A stretch of 64,000 nt of DNA from Wolfiporia cocos (GCA_029448655.1 JACCLO010000011.1:2046001-2110000); one strand, 5' to 3'. Positions 1 through 12,176 are shown, numbered from the stretch's first letter. The notes: generated from the letters alone by a model not told the origin. Made by a program: numbers and translations.

Positions 1-8
1 GGCATAGC

Positions 9-654
9 TGTCACAGATTTGGGACATGCCGCTATTTTTCCCATATTTTTACCTATTTATCTGGTATTTCTACGACCTTGTAGACAATTACGCTGCTAAG
101 CGCCCGTCTACACGTACACTAAACCAAACAACACGTACACAACATGGTATATGTCCACCCGTCATAACAACACGTACATAACACGCTCGTACGCGTCAAT
201 GACTCAGCGGACTAACCTCCGGTGTCACGCGCCTTACTCATATCCCGGTACCGGGCTATGTCAGTACAATGGGATAAGCGGCCCGCTCGTTATCACATGC
301 CTGGCTTACTAACGTAGCTACAGCCACTTCCACAACATGGACCTACGGTCCAAACAGACGTTCTTACTGGTGCGGCCATTACCGGCGCACATGGTCTATT
401 GTAGTTTACGACTTAGCTGTATTAGTTATGTCTGCGCACAGACCGTCTTCATGTTTGGCTTCCTTACTGGTAACCAAACAAAGCATGTATATAAGTAAGG
501 CTATCACTGCGGATAAGCCTTAGATTTGTTCTCTGCATTCGCTCAGTTACACATCATACCTGCTTGCGCCTACTAGCTCCCTCACCAATCTACCAGCAAC
601 TCCTTCAAGTCGCCTTATAGGTTAAAGTGTGAGTCCCACAACTAGTTTGTGTCA
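9..654 (+). mobile_element. Solo LTR, element A/E family
   Basis: The segment begins TGTCACAGATTTGGGACATG and ends CTAGTTTGTGTCA. It follows the same order of motifs as the LTRs at 19,712 and 29,420: a TATATAA promoter box near 488, the presumed transcript start AGATTTGTTCT shortly after it, and a GTGAGT hexamer about 25 nt from the 3' end. No element body adjoins it on either side and no matching 5-bp duplication is visible (ATAGC left, CAAAG right). It sits against the end of another, reverse-oriented LTR, so it was probably inserted there and one flank was later lost. Confidence 0.8.
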
Positions 655-702
655 CAAAGGCCAGACATATAGCAAAAAAAAGATATGCCACGTACTGTGA
701 CA
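655..702 (-). mobile_element. Truncated LTR end, minus orientation
   Basis: The stretch reads, on the minus strand, TGTCACAGTACGTGGCATAT and closely matches the outer end of the LTR at 3006-3439. It is followed directly by a polypurine-tract complement, as expected for the 3' LTR of a minus-strand element. The rest of this LTR is replaced by the solo LTR at 9-654 or lies outside the window. Confidence 0.6.
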
Positions 703-715
703 TAACCCCCTCTTC
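703..715 (-). promoter_or_regulatory. Polypurine tract of a decayed minus element
   Basis: The plus strand reads TAACCCCCTCTTC, the complement of GAAGAGGGGGTTA, directly abutting an LTR end. It differs by one base from the 13-mer GAAGAGGGGGTAA found before the 3' LTRs of A, B, D and E, where the plus DNA strand would be primed during reverse transcription. Confidence 0.6.
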
Positions 716-3005
716 TAAAATTCGACGTCCCGACGAAGGGTCGTACTCCTGATATTCTTCCCAAAAACTCTTCTTTCAGCAGAGTGGTTGGTCCTGTTAG
801 ACCTAAAAGGACTCCACGCCCTAGCGGAGGGAAAACCCTTTTCCTTTAAAAATACCTGTAAGTCCACCCAGCACCGAGGGAAGGCGTGGGTACAGGGTGC
901 TTGTGTCACTTTTCCAGGGTGACGGGGTGTCATCGACCGTAGTAGGTTGGTTGACAAAATACCTTGCTCGCAGCATCGCGAGCGGGGTAGGAGGGAATCT
1001 ATTAGTGCGCTTCTTTATCCACTGGCACCTGTGAGCGAGATTCCGGGGGCTAGGTCAAACGCGTCGGCCGCTATCCGTTGAGCGTACGGGGTCGCGTGTG
1101 TCGCCTCCCTAGCTGTCCTTTAGAGGTGGGTACCGCATGCGAAGCGGTAGGAGTCCGGGCGCGCCGTGCGCCGGCTACCTCTATGGGTGAGGAGTCCTTG
1201 GACTGGGTTCGGCTCCGATTCAGAGTCGGGCCCGGTGATGGTCAGCATGTCGATGCAGGGGTTACCGAGGGCAAGGGGGGTGTAAGCCCCGCCCAAGGCT
1301 TCGCATACCCTGCTGTGACGCATCGTGTAAGTGGGTGCGCGGTCGTTGGTGGTCCTGGAGGGGTCCTCCATCGACAAGCACGGTCGTTGTTGCCATGACG
1401 ACGGAGCGGTGCTCAGTGCTGGGGCGAGTACCGGGATGCGCGGTGCCGATGCTTTGCAGCGAAGGCGGGGCGCGGTGTTCTGTTGTGGCCTGTGCACTAG
1501 AACTCCACGCGCCCACTTCCTTTGCAGGAAGGGGCGGCGGTTCCTCTGACGCGTCTTATCGGCGGGAGAGGTGGAGGCGGTGCCGGTGAAGGCGGTGCCG
1601 GTCGACGCTTGGCCGTATAGGCGGACGTCGGGTCGTCCAGGGCGTGAACTACGGACGGTGGCGGCTTGACCAGGTAGGTCGGGCCGTCTTGGTGCCAAGG
1701 CCAAGGAGGCCAAGGCGGTCGCGCTGCCTTGCCGTTCTTCTATAGTGGCGAGGCGCATGCCGCCGACGCGTATCTGCGAAGGCGGGGTGTTGTGGCATTC
1801 TTCGTCAGCGACGGGGGTGCTTGGTTGTACCGGATGAGGCGGGGACAGCGCCCCAGTGGCACGCCACCGCGAGGTGACGCGCTGGGTCGTCTCTTCATTG
1901 TCGAGAGAGACGGGGTGCGGCTTGGCCTGTGAGGGTGGGCCGCGTTGGTGCGCTCCCTTTGCTGACTAAGCAGGGAGCGAGGCGCCGTGGCGACGAAGGC
2001 GGGGCGCCGGTGCTGACGTGCTGGGAGGGCAACGTCGGCGTAGCGGCCTGTGAGGGCGCGCTGTGGTGGCGCGGGCTATGAGGCCGTTGCCTTGGGACGT
2101 GGCCGTGTAGGCCTCGGCTGTAGGTGCAGGAATGGTGTACTATCCTCTTATTTCAAGAGGAGGCGAGGGGGTAACGACTTCCCCCGCCCGCGTTCCGCGT
2201 TACTTGTAAGGCGCGCCGTCGCACCGTTGTCCCGTTGTCGTCGCTGATTCGTACTTGACGGGGTCAGCGCTCCCAGGGGCCGTGCTACCGTTTAGGTGAC
2301 GCGGCCGTCGTCCTTCGTATCGAGAGGGACGCGGTGCCCGCCTTTCCGTATCGCAAAGGGGGCGGGTCGTCATGACGATAAGTCGAGGCGCTCGTGCTGA
2401 CGCGCTGGCTGGCTTCGTCGGCGTAGCGGCCTAGGATGGCGCGCTGGATGGCGCAGGCATGTAGCCGTTGCCGGGGGTGCTGAGGCGGGGACGCCGCCCC
2501 TTTGCATGCACTACCCCTCCACACGCCCAAGTCTTGTCAGACGAGGACGGCGGGGCCTAAACGCGACTTATTGCGGTCGTTGGAGGGCCGTACTCTCGCG
2601 GCGCGCCTCCTCTTCATTCCACAGGTAGGGCTGTCTTCAGCGTCGCTTCCTGGGGACTCGTACTTGTACGGACCGCTGACTCTTGTTGTCAGGACGGCTG
2701 CCCCGCTGCGACGCATTCACCTCCTGTGTAGAAGACCCTCGGTGCCACGCCAGACTCAGCACGGCGGGGAGGTAAAAGGAGAATTAGTATTATGACACAG
2801 ACTACTCACAAGTCTGTATACCGGCCCTAGCCGGGGGTAATCCCTTATGTGCTGGCGACGCGCGAGTGTGCTTGGGGTGACGTCTAGGCATGAGCACCGC
2901 GACGACGTACCAGTGAGCAACGAGATGGTGTCAACCATCATGCACACGGCCTGGTAGCCAAAAGGGCGGTGACTTCCTGGTGTCAAAGCCAGAGGCATGC
3001 GCCTA
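716..3005. other. GC-rich non-coding block of a decayed element
   Basis: The stretch between a minus-oriented polypurine tract and the LTR at 3006-3439 lacks any recognisable protein. An 80-codon minus frame ends at the tract (715-957), where retroelement pol genes usually end, but I do not recognise it. From about 1,000 to 2,750 the sequence is strongly GC-rich and contains repeated GAAGGCGGGG motifs and several short perfect hairpins. Long frames on both strands here look like products of base composition. It may be the internal region of a non-autonomous element, or unrelated filler. Confidence 0.35.
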
Positions 3006-3439
3006 TGTCACAGCAGAGGACCCCAGCGCCCTAAGAGGGACCAGCACGCAGACTAATAAGCAGAGAGGAATCTTTTCAGGTTCGAAGCCGAGAATACTAA
3101 TTCTGAGGAGTAGCCTCAGAAGTAGTGGTGTTATATACATGGGGACGCGCAGGTGCTACTGTATGTACTAGCCCTAAAGTCCTGGTCACACAGCACCGCC
3201 TATGTAACTAAGGTAACGTAGTGACACAACATGTAAGTAACGGATATCATGTGACCGGTAATGGTCACAGATCAGGTGCTTGCCCGGCTAGCGCTAACCA
3301 CCAGCGCTTGTAGGCAGAGGCAAGGGGTGTAAGTACGCGGGGAGGTGGAACCGTACCGTAAGCGTAGTATACTAGGTGAATATGGAGGGCCAAAGGCCAG
3401 ACGTATAGCGAAAAATAAGATATGCCACGTACTGTGACA
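3006..3439 (-). mobile_element. LTR, minus orientation, divergent family
   Basis: The plus-strand termini are TGTCACAGCAG and ACTGTGACA, giving the extended TG...CA inverted ends seen in the other LTRs here. A reversed promoter box (TATATACATG near 3,133) and a CTGAGGAGTAGCCTCAG stem lie in the expected place. Its outer end matches 655-702. No 5-bp duplication was found (GCCTA against CACAC), so the left boundary is uncertain. Confidence 0.5.
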
Positions 3440-4180
3440 CACATCACGTTTCTAACGTAGACACCTTACTCACGCATCGTCATACTAATGACATATCCCG
3501 ACCGGCCTATGACTCAGCCCGGGATCCCCATATCACAAGCTTTGGACACTACGTTCGCACTGCCATTACCGGCCTGTGCCCCAACGCCCTACTGTATCGT
3601 TAGTCTTACCTAGAGTACCAGGGGTCCTATATATAAGCTTGCACTCTCTGGCGGCTATTGCCCCAGAACTATCAACTTCGTTATCCGTGATAAGCTCTTG
3701 CCTAACAAGCAAAGACTACTTAGTCTTCTTAGCTCCACCTAACCACAAGACCATACAAGGCCCCTTACTCATCATCCATCTGTGTGACTGCTGGCCCGGG
3801 GCCCCCTTTGTTTGCCTCGCCTTGAGACTACCGCCTTGATATGTCGTCCTTGAGGAGTACCCTTGGTACTCCCAGTGGACTCCTATTAGGATGTCCCGTA
3901 CCACAGGGTTAACAGCCACTGTCGCGGTGGGGTTTCGGGCTTGCGCATGTACAGAGGATCCCCCTGTAGACAGGGTCGCACAGACTGGTGAGTCTGTGTC
4001 AGAACGTAATGTAATCAAAGAGTCACCTGACCGGGGTGATATGCTATCTACATCTAATCTAGTGAGGTGGGTGGCAGTCTACTAGTGGATGTCAGTCCCA
4101 GCGCTAGGTGTTAGAATTGCTTGCACAGAGCCTGTTTAACCTGTAATGCATAAGAAAACGATGGTGTAATATCACAGCCA
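3440..4180 (+). repeat. Degenerate LTR-like sequence
   Basis: No gene is visible. The stretch carries LTR-like landmarks in plus orientation, including a run resembling the ATATCCCG and CATTACCGGC boxes of the intact LTRs and a CTATATATAAG promoter-like box near 3,630. A palindrome, CACAGACTGGTGAGTCTGTG, lies near 3,980. The boundaries cannot be fixed, so it is probably several overlapping LTR relics. Confidence 0.3.
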
Positions 4181-4980
4181 TGTCACAGTTCATGCTGTGG
4201 CACGGCCTCCAGGTGGAGTCACCTGATCTATAGATAAGGGCCATGCATAGGTAGATAAGATAAGTAGCTACCCTACGGTCACACTAGGTACATAACATGT
4301 CATGATAGTTTGTCACAGATGAGAATTGGGGCATTGCTCCTATTTCTTTTACAGATTTTTAGGTGGTTATTAGGGCTCTGTGCAAGCACCCTTTCCCAGG
4401 GTTCTGAGCCTTACAGCTCAGAACTTAGAATCACATCACTGGAGCACCAAGGCTCCCTTTGCAGATCACTCCCTGCATGCCCATTGCCTCGCCTCTCACT
4501 CTTAACTGCTAGTCTGTGGCTAGCGCCTCACAACAGGCACTCAATGTTACAATGGTACCCTATGGCAACTCCTTCGCAGGATAGCCTAGCCTATAGGTAT
4601 GAGTAGGAGGGTCTAGAGGACCGGGTATCTCACAGTGAGCCATACTATGATATAGTTACACAGTAGTGCCCTGTGCCTTACAGCGCATGGGCCCCCTTTC
4701 AGGGCAGGTAGTATATCAGTGATGCGTCATGTACATAGTCAGTCAGGGATTGGGGCTTACCCCTCATCCCTTAGATTCTCGACGTTGGGTTGCAAGGCCC
4801 ACAGTCACCTCTGCTGCGCATGCGCCTGCTACACTCTTAGCCTGCTAGTCTGGGATCTGCTAGCTTGAGGCGCACGTGCCTGCCTCTGTAGGGCCTACCT
4901 TAGCAGGAGGCCGCCTGAGGCTTAGGAATCCCTGGTGGGACATATGACACAGTAAGTACTGTGGCAAGCCACAAGTGACA
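4181..4980 (+). mobile_element. LTR copy, possibly carrying an inner insertion
   Basis: The segment starts TGTCACAGTTCATGCTGTGG and ends with a GTAAGT hexamer followed by ACAAGTGACA. It shares with the LTR at 10,425-10,828 the block TTACAGCGCATGGGCCCCC just upstream of the promoter region and a similar start. It is roughly twice as long as that copy, and a second LTR-like start (TGTCACAGATGAGAA) appears near 4,312, so a further relic may be embedded. No target duplication was found. Confidence 0.45.
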
Positions 4981-6429
4981 GATGACCCATAGCTACACCC
5001 TCACAGGCCGCACATGGTGGCGTCACTTCAGGGTAGACAGTGTCACAGTATGCACGTACTGTACACCGGCTTTGTTGGACCCTCTAATCTAAAGCCCTAG
5101 TGTAGAGACCACCTAGTATAGCGCAGTACAGAGAATAGTTGAGAGGCACAGTCAGCATGCAGCAGAGGTGTGAACCGGGGGACTAGCCCCTATGACTAGA
5201 AGATGAAGTCTGAGGTGTAAGCCTCAGATGTCTATGGTAATATTGGCTGCAAAGCCTTAGTGTGCGCGGTTGAGACCCAGATGCCACCTAAAAGCATCAC
5301 TCCTCATAAGGTGATCACTGAGTCACTAGGACTGGGAGACAAAGATCAACCCATCCCCATTAGGGGGCTTCAGGAAATCTTACAAAGCTGGCACCCAGGC
5401 ATAAGGGTCTCACTTGATACCAAAGCAGAAGGAAAGAAGGGCTTAAATTTCACCCGGCCATGAACAAAGAAGGGCCTTCATGGTTCCTGAAGGACTGTAG
5501 CCAATAGCATAAGACCTCCGGGCAGCTCGGTATGTGCATCCAGGATGAAATTTGCAAATAGTCCCTGGTGCCCTTATAAAAGGCATTAACTAACACCCTC
5601 AGGCTTATTACTCGGGAAGTAACTGCTTGTAACAAAAAGGCACTGAGGTGTACGAGAGCACATTCTCCCTTGCCAGTCAATTTAGGGCAAATCAATTACA
5701 GAGCTACAGAGCAAAAGAGACTCTTTTTCCTGTCACATCATGAACACCTTTGACTGTTGACTCCGGGTTTTGGTGTGGTTTTATTGTAGCCTGAGTCATC
5801 TGCACTACTAGCAATGCAAATTATAGTCTGGCACCCCTTGCAGACACCCATTAGCACATGATATACTGAACTGAGAGTGTGGACACTCGCCTAGTTTTTA
5901 ACTTCTTATGTCAGATCGAAACCAATTGGAATGCTTGATCTCAGTATGAAGGACTAAACTACCCTGCCTTGCTTTTGAGGCCTTAAGAACATGGGCCGCT
6001 GGCTGCTCACCTCACCTTGATAACATTGGAAGTGATCAAAGGCGTCACAGACCTCTTGTCTTGACTGCCACATACCATTCATGTCTGCATTGAGTTTTCG
6101 TCAAGTGATAAAAACCAGAAACTTGACACAGGGAAATGAGCTGGTAGAAAACATTGCCAAATAAAGTGGGCCGCTTTGTGGCTGCAGCCACAGTGACTGG
6201 ATACACTCCCTTAGCACTACAGGAAGAATGATGCACGAGTTTCATCTCATCTGTATACCCATGCACTGTGTTTACAGATCAGTCACTGGAAGCCCAATCG
6301 CTGACCAGCTAGCTTCAGGGCATACAATGACTTCAGCTTATCAGACCCATAGCTCTTCAGACCCATTTAGGAGTCTTTTCAAAGCCCCCCCACAGTTGTG
6401 ACATGTACACCTCCTTCGGCTCATCATCA
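4981..6429. other. No recognisable gene; LTR-like traces
   Basis: I see no supportable coding region. Around 5,195-5,250 there is a reversed LTR-like promoter stem (CTGAGGTGTAAGCCTCAG). The remainder, from about 5,260, has a lower GC content and may be the decayed 3' part of the Ty1/Copia remnant that begins further right. Confidence 0.3.
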
Positions 6430-7297
6430 AGATAAGCAGAGTGTTCTTCGAGGTCGTTGAGTGCAGCAAGTGCACGGATGGCACGGAATGAGGCCCCATT
6501 TGGACTGTGAACGTCTCGTTGTAGTCAAGGACGGCATTCTGAGAGAAGCCTTCTGCGACGAGGCGGCCTTTTCATTCTTCAATGAAGGTAACTTGACGAG
6601 CTCAAACTTCCCACTCTCCACTTGAGTGTATCTCGTCTTTGAGGCTTTCAACTACTGTCTCTTTTTACTGGATGAATGCTGCATAACCTCTGCAAGCATC
6701 CTACCACAGGTGCATAATCGGCTTTTTCATTATGATCATGGCGGCATCCCCCTCAGGCTCACCCAAATGGGAGATGGTGGTTGAAGGACACTCTGGTGCA
6801 TCAACATGTAAGACAGACACTGTTAGGTAGGTACCTAACAGCTGGAACAGTGCGAAAGGCTTGTGCTCCACTATTCAGGGACACAGTGGCTAATGCGATT
6901 CGGCATGCACACAGTTCCAGAATGAGGGTTACTTTCTCCGCAATCGCACTTATGCGCTCTGCAACTCTGTTCTAAGTCTGTCTGGCTGGTCCAATTCGGT
7001 GTGCTGACCCCAAATGCCCGTGTACTAGGTACCGCCATCAGTCTTGATGCACAGTCCAAGCATGTTTTCCACAAATGCCTTGTATGCCTTGAATGCGTCA
7101 AATACATCACTCTTGCGCTTGAACGATGTAACGGCCCAGTAGTGGTTATGGACATGCAGTAGCAGTGACCTTGAGCAGAAGCAACTGGCATAGGTCAGTG
7201 GGCCTTGCCTTGATGCAAACGTGAGGCTGGAGACCAGGTAGCAACACAGAGTCACAAACATGTCAGTACAATATCGAATCATGGCCACCAGTCTCAA
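6430..7297 (-). pseudogene. Ty1/Copia pol remnant (integrase and RT pieces)
   Basis: Two stretches on the minus strand read as Copia-type polyprotein. At about 7,160-7,025 the frame contains AVTSFKRKSDVFDAFKAYKA followed by FVENMLGLCIKTDGGT, which fits the integrase core around the second catalytic Asp. At about 6,640-6,440, in two frames, GRLVAEGFSQ, DYNETFT and then ASFRAIRALAALNDLEEH match the start of the Copia reverse transcriptase. The order is integrase before RT, diagnostic of Ty1/Copia rather than Gypsy. Many stops and frameshifts separate the pieces, so the copy is dead. It is the only non-Gypsy retroelement I recognise here. Confidence 0.7.
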
Positions 7298-9182
7298 GAA
7301 GACCTATATGAAGCGTCCTCCTTGATTCTCGGACATTGCTTTGAAGCAATCAGCAATACAACCTCTTTTGCAAGCAACGCTGTAATCAGACAGCCATTAC
7401 ACCAGACACCCATAGTGTGTGGCATCAGCCATGTACATCAGGGCTTCAGTTGGGCTGTCCAAGGTCTCTGTGTCATCAAGGGCTTGTCTAAGGTGAAATG
7501 TGGCTTTCCACGGTAGCACCTTTGCCATCAACGAATGACACAATTCCAGTAGTAGAATGAAAACAGTGATCCGAAAGTGCTGCAGTTGCACACACAAAAG
7601 TGCATCTTTTGTGGGTTACCTGAGGGAAAGCTCTGGATTGTGTTTCTTGCACCTCCAGGACCATTAGACGCCGGTGAGAGGATAATGATGATCCTGCACT
7701 TCCTCCGGTCCCCTATACAGTGTCGTGCTCCAGCTTCACAGCTGCCTGTGCCCCCAACAGCCAGAACCCGGTCCCAGTTGCTCATCATGCGAGCAATGAT
7801 GAGCTGATACCCTCTGGAGATAAACATGATGCGAATCGGGATGAAGCGTAATGATTCCAGGCATTGAGCATGTCTATAGCGGCCAAACTGTCAAGTACCT
7901 CTCACATTACAATCTAGAACTATGCAGTGCATCTCTTGTTATGTCTGCCTGCAAAGCACAGAGAAGCATCACAGAAAAGCCCAGTAGTCTTCTGCCAATG
8001 GATAACAACAAGGGACTTTTCATCATTCCATCCAAATCCCGCTTGCAGCCATAGGCTTTCGCACATGAATATAGTTGCTTTTAAGCTTGGGGGGGTGATC
8101 ATAAGTAAAACAGGCAATGCTGAACAGCCGTATATATTGGCCCAGTGATCACTGCCACTTAGCAAGCAGTCTTAGCCCTGCCTTTCGTATTGAAGTTCTC
8201 AGTCAGGAAAGCTCTCGGGACAGTGCCAGACACTGGACCTCCACCCATTATCTGATAGTTTTCTGCCAGTTTCTCTTCCTCAAGCATTGTCAAACAAACA
8301 TGTCCCCTTTCCTGATGACGACTTGTCATTTTCATTATTGGAAGTCTCCTTCAAGCGCACTCCGCTTTTGAGTCAAACAAAAGGCGAGATATGCACATAA
8401 GTTTTATGCAGTTGATATGTCCATATTTGGAGCCTCTTTGGATGTAGTTGATGTGGTATTCCATGAATTTTCTGATGAGACACAGGAGATGAGGAGGACA
8501 GGAAAGGGACAGAAGACAGAATGATGGAAATAGATCATCTGTAGGACAAAGGACCATGGTGGAGAATATCTGCTGTGTACAAAGCATTTTGCTCACTATT
8601 TAGGCAACATTTCCTGTACAGCATCATGAGGAGCAGAAGCTGAAGTCTCTGCTACAATCTCATCTATGGAGGCTCTGCTAAGCTCCTTGAAGGCACTGTG
8701 AAGCCTTTGCTGCATACGCTCTCTGAATCTGTTGATCCATGGCTCTTTGAGCCGCTCAATCAGATCTAACCCATCCCTCTGACTGAATGGGTTCTGATCT
8801 TTCCAGTCCTAGCAATGCAGTTCTCACCAAAGAATCTTTCTCCTGCTCTTCCTTGTACTTGTCTTTGTTCTTGTCCTTCTGCTTCTGTGCTCCTTTCTCC
8901 TGCTGCGCCTCCTTGTTCTAGGATATCTGGCTTGATTATGAGGAGATGTATGTCCTTGTTCTTCATGAAACGTTTGAATGTAAGAACGTTATCAGCTACT
9001 ATTAATGTCAGAACAGTATACAGGCATAATAATTCAATCAGCCCTTGCTCATCTGCAGCTAAATTGGACACTGTGGACTCTGGGAGCCATATTGTCATGG
9101 TTTCATTGATCAAAACCCTCAGCTTATATACAAATGACACTACTTGTGAATCAAGCCCACCTACACAAAACCTACATGCCAT
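7298..9182 (-). pseudogene. Possible upstream Copia remains, badly decayed
   Basis: Short minus-strand frames line up upstream of the Copia integrase piece, where gag and protease would be expected. Segments such as HSTTGIVSFVDGKGATVES (about 7,480-7,560) look like the spacer before integrase. At 8,766-9,182 a 138-codon frame exists, and a neighbouring frame reads QRDGLDLIERLKEPWINRF up to a stop near 8,600. None carries a clear catalytic motif, zinc knuckle or DSG protease site. Attribution to the same element is an inference from position and orientation only. Confidence 0.25.
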
Positions 9183-10424
9183 TCACAGCACGGCAGTAGT
9201 GGATACAATTCAGTATTCCATTACACTTCTTTCTGCTGACAGCATGGAGCCTAAGCCTCGTGTAATAACATTCAACGGCTGTTTATATATATATATCTGA
9301 ATTGCGAACATCACACATCCACATTGCTACAGCCACACCATACTTCAAGCCGTGCGGAGATACCAACATGATGAATTATTTACATATCAAGCATGCACCG
9401 CTGCCAAACTTGCCCAGTTTCATGTCTGCACCCATTATAACGTACATGTACATGTGGAGAGCTGATAGTCCCTAGCCCTTGCAGGTGGCTGCTGCCGCTC
9501 GGGAGAACCCTAGCATGCGAAGATTTCTAGTAGCACCCACCACGACTTGGGAAGACATTCTGATATACGGAGTAGATTCTGATGTGCGAAGCAATGCGAT
9601 CGGTTATGAATGCATGATTTAGCGATCTGGCCATGAAGACGTGTTCACTTCATGATCATCATCAAGGGCCCGGGGGTATACTGGCATTTAAGGGGGGGCG
9701 CTTAGACGAGGCAAAGCGTCGATAGAACGGCTATGCAATAACTTGCAGCATGAACGTCTGGCACACCGACTTGTACTTGAGTGATGACAATGGTTTGATG
9801 GTGAACAATGATTGCTGCCACTCCTTGATGCATGACTAGCATAGGCTATGCCACCAGTGTCAATGGGAGACGCATGACCAATGGAGGACGCGCGACCGGT
9901 GGAGAACGCCCGTGAGCAGCTGCCGATATGTGAGCGTGAATCACCATGTCTCTGTTGGCAGACCAACCTGTAACCGAGCATGTGACAAGCCGTCCTATCT
10001 GCACACCAGAGTTGACACGTGACGGACGGCGAAAGCCAGGACCCTCCAGTTACCAGTAAGGCTCCAACCATATAATATACATATACAGAAAGATATGGCC
10101 ATGGTATGTACATCTGCAAAGACGTCCCGGTCAGTGAATAACGCCATACCTACATATCAACTCCATGTTTGTCCAACATCTTACTGATGAAAAATATGTT
10201 AGCAGAAAAAACATCAATCGTCTATGGGAGTCAGTGTAGTACGAACACCGGAGAATTTGGCCGGTCAGACTATACATGAACAGGCGTGAAGACAGCGATT
10301 ATTGTGTTACGAGACGGATCAAGTGAGATGACGAAGAGCATACACCACATTCCAACAACAGTGCTAAGCAGCCAATCCTGAGCAGGCCCAGGTGCCGCAC
10401 AATCAAATTACTTTGGGTGATGGA
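9183..10424. other. No recognisable gene
   Basis: The stretch holds a short TA microsatellite (about 9,286-9,298) and no frame with a recognisable domain. A 143-codon minus frame (9,688-10,119) has low-complexity Ser/His/Cys composition and no supporting features. Confidence 0.4.
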
Positions 10425-10828
10425 TGTCACAGTTCACACTGTGGCATGCACCCTTGTGTGTCGTCAGGTGATCTAGTAGATTAGATGTTAGATTAGATGG
10501 GGGGCGCCCTTACAGGCGCCACCATGCTCACAAGGTCACAGTAGTTACATAGTGATGTCACCCTAATTACATAGTAGTGCCCTGCTTACAGCGCATGGGC
10601 CCCCTTTAGGGCAAGTACTAGTACAGTGATGTGCATGTATATACCTAGCATAGGCATGAGGCTTACACCTCATGCTTTAGCTTCTAGTTGTAGGCCTCCC
10701 TGCTACCTCACTGTGTGCACACCTGCCTGCCTCAGCATCTAGAGGGTTGCCTCTGCCCGGCATCTGACGTTACACCACCACGCGTGCAAGCACTTGGATA
10801 GGGGGCCACAGTGAGTGGCACTGTGACA
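10425..10828 (+). mobile_element. LTR copy related to 4181-4980
   Basis: The segment runs from TGTCACAGTTCACACTGTGG to GTGGCACTGTGACA, with GTGAGT 18 nt before the end. A TATATA box lies near 10,640 and is preceded by TTACAGCGCATGGGCCCCC, shared with the copy at 4,181. No 5-bp duplication could be matched, so this may be a truncated or rearranged solo LTR. Confidence 0.5.
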
Positions 10829-10952
10829 GGTAAGGAGATGGATGATTGCCACTATGCCCACGATGAACTGCACTCCCAGTGCCAGGTGTGACACTGCTGC
10901 TGGTGGCTGCAGGGTTGTGATTTGGGGATGATGAGGTATGACTCGTGCAATG

Positions 10953-11645
10953 TTTCACAGATTTAGTGGCATCACCTATTTTTCCCATATTATTACCTAT
11001 TTATTTGGTATTTCTACAAGCACTTCTACATTTATGCTGTTAAGCACCCATCTACATGTACACCAAACCAAACAACACGCACATAACACGTTACACGTCC
11101 ACTGTTCATAACAACACGTAAAAAACACACACATACTCCGCTTTGACTCAGTGGACTAATCTCCGAAGTCACGCGTCTTACTCAAATCCCGGTACTGGTA
11201 TATGTCATTACAGACGTATAAGCGGCCCGCTCGTTATCACATGCCAAACACATTCCAATTACTCATATCCCGATACCAGTATATAGTTATCACATGCTTG
11301 GCTTACTAACATAGCAACAGCCACTTTCACAACATGGACCTACACTCACAACAGCTCCTATGATTGGTGCGGCCATTACTGGCGCACATGGCCATTGTAG
11401 ATAGCTGACTTCAACAATTCTCTGTGCCCTACATACAGACCCGTTACTTCAGGGCAGCCCTCTAGGGACTGCTCTACGTGCATGTATATAAGTAGGACTT
11501 AGCTGTCGCTATAGCCTTAGATTTGTTCTCTGCATTCACATCGTTACACACCATTCCGCTGCACTTTCTAGTCTCCTCACTCACCCTTTCAAGCCCTTCA
11601 AGCATATCAAGGTTGATAAGTGAGTCCCACAGCTAGTCTGTGTCA
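10953..11645 (+). mobile_element. Solo LTR with TSD CAATG
   Basis: This is a 693-bp LTR of the A/E family with its first bases mutated (TTTCACAG for TGTCACAG). It is flanked on both sides by CAATG (10,948-10,952 and 11,646-11,650), a perfect 5-bp target duplication. It keeps the TATATAA box, the AGATTTGTTCT presumed transcript start and a GTGAGT hexamer near its 3' end. The perfect flanks show insertion followed by LTR-LTR recombination that removed the body. Confidence 0.9.
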
Positions 11646-11760
11646 CAATGGGCATCAGAGGCCAAAAGTTTCTGTTTGTGCATTCTTCTCCTGAATCGTC
11701 ACTCGTAGCGTGGCCACACAACTGCATGCCATAACCGCCAGCGCAAGAACACCAAAGTCC

Positions 11761-12139
11761 TCATCCATCAAAAACGGCCTCTCGCAGTATACCTATCAGC
11801 TCCCAGCAGAGATCACGGATACCTGGCCATCTATCCACAGCTGCAACTGAATTGAACTGACCCACTGGCGCCATCTCCTCTGCCTCCTGTGAGTCAGGGG
11901 CTTCAGAGAAGGAGTGGCTAGAGTCTACTGATGAGCTAGTGGCGGCTCCATCTAGAGATCTCTGTCGTTCCACTTTGAACTTGATTGCGGAGAGAAGCAT
12001 TCCCAACTTGTCGAAAACGGCTTCTATATGTGTTTGATCTTGTGAAGTCAGGAGGTTGGCAGCCGATGTGAGACTCTGCAAAACAATCATGAAGCTGGAG
12101 AGTGAACAAATAAGTGTTACTCACTGCACAAAGCAGCAA
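11761..12139 (-). pseudogene. Possible host gene fragment with an intron
   Basis: A minus-strand frame (12,090-11,761) encodes 109 residues with a balanced, non-repetitive composition, including a helical part around LGMLLSAIKFKVERQ and a C-terminal part around GIRDLCWELIGILREAVF. Upstream, from about 12,107, the strand reads GTGAGTAACAC and then a pyrimidine run ending TTTTGCAG, which looks like a short fungal intron whose acceptor joins this frame. I do not recognise the protein. It lies between two solo LTRs, so it could be a fragment of a gene cut up by insertions or simply a chance frame. Confidence 0.3.
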
Positions 12140-12176
12140 TTGCCGTCTGTTGTCAACCTCTATACTAGGTGCATAC

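Noticed and set aside
1078..2795. Several 60-212-codon frames on both strands in the GC-rich block
   Set aside because: They overlap on opposite strands, have Arg/Ala/Ser-biased composition and no motifs; GC-rich DNA yields such frames by chance.
8815..9300. 161-codon plus frame opposite the decayed Copia region
   Set aside because: It is antisense to more protein-like minus frames and ends in a TA microsatellite; no recognisable motif.
9688..10119. 143-codon minus frame
   Set aside because: Low-complexity Ser/His/Cys composition, no domain and no supporting signals.
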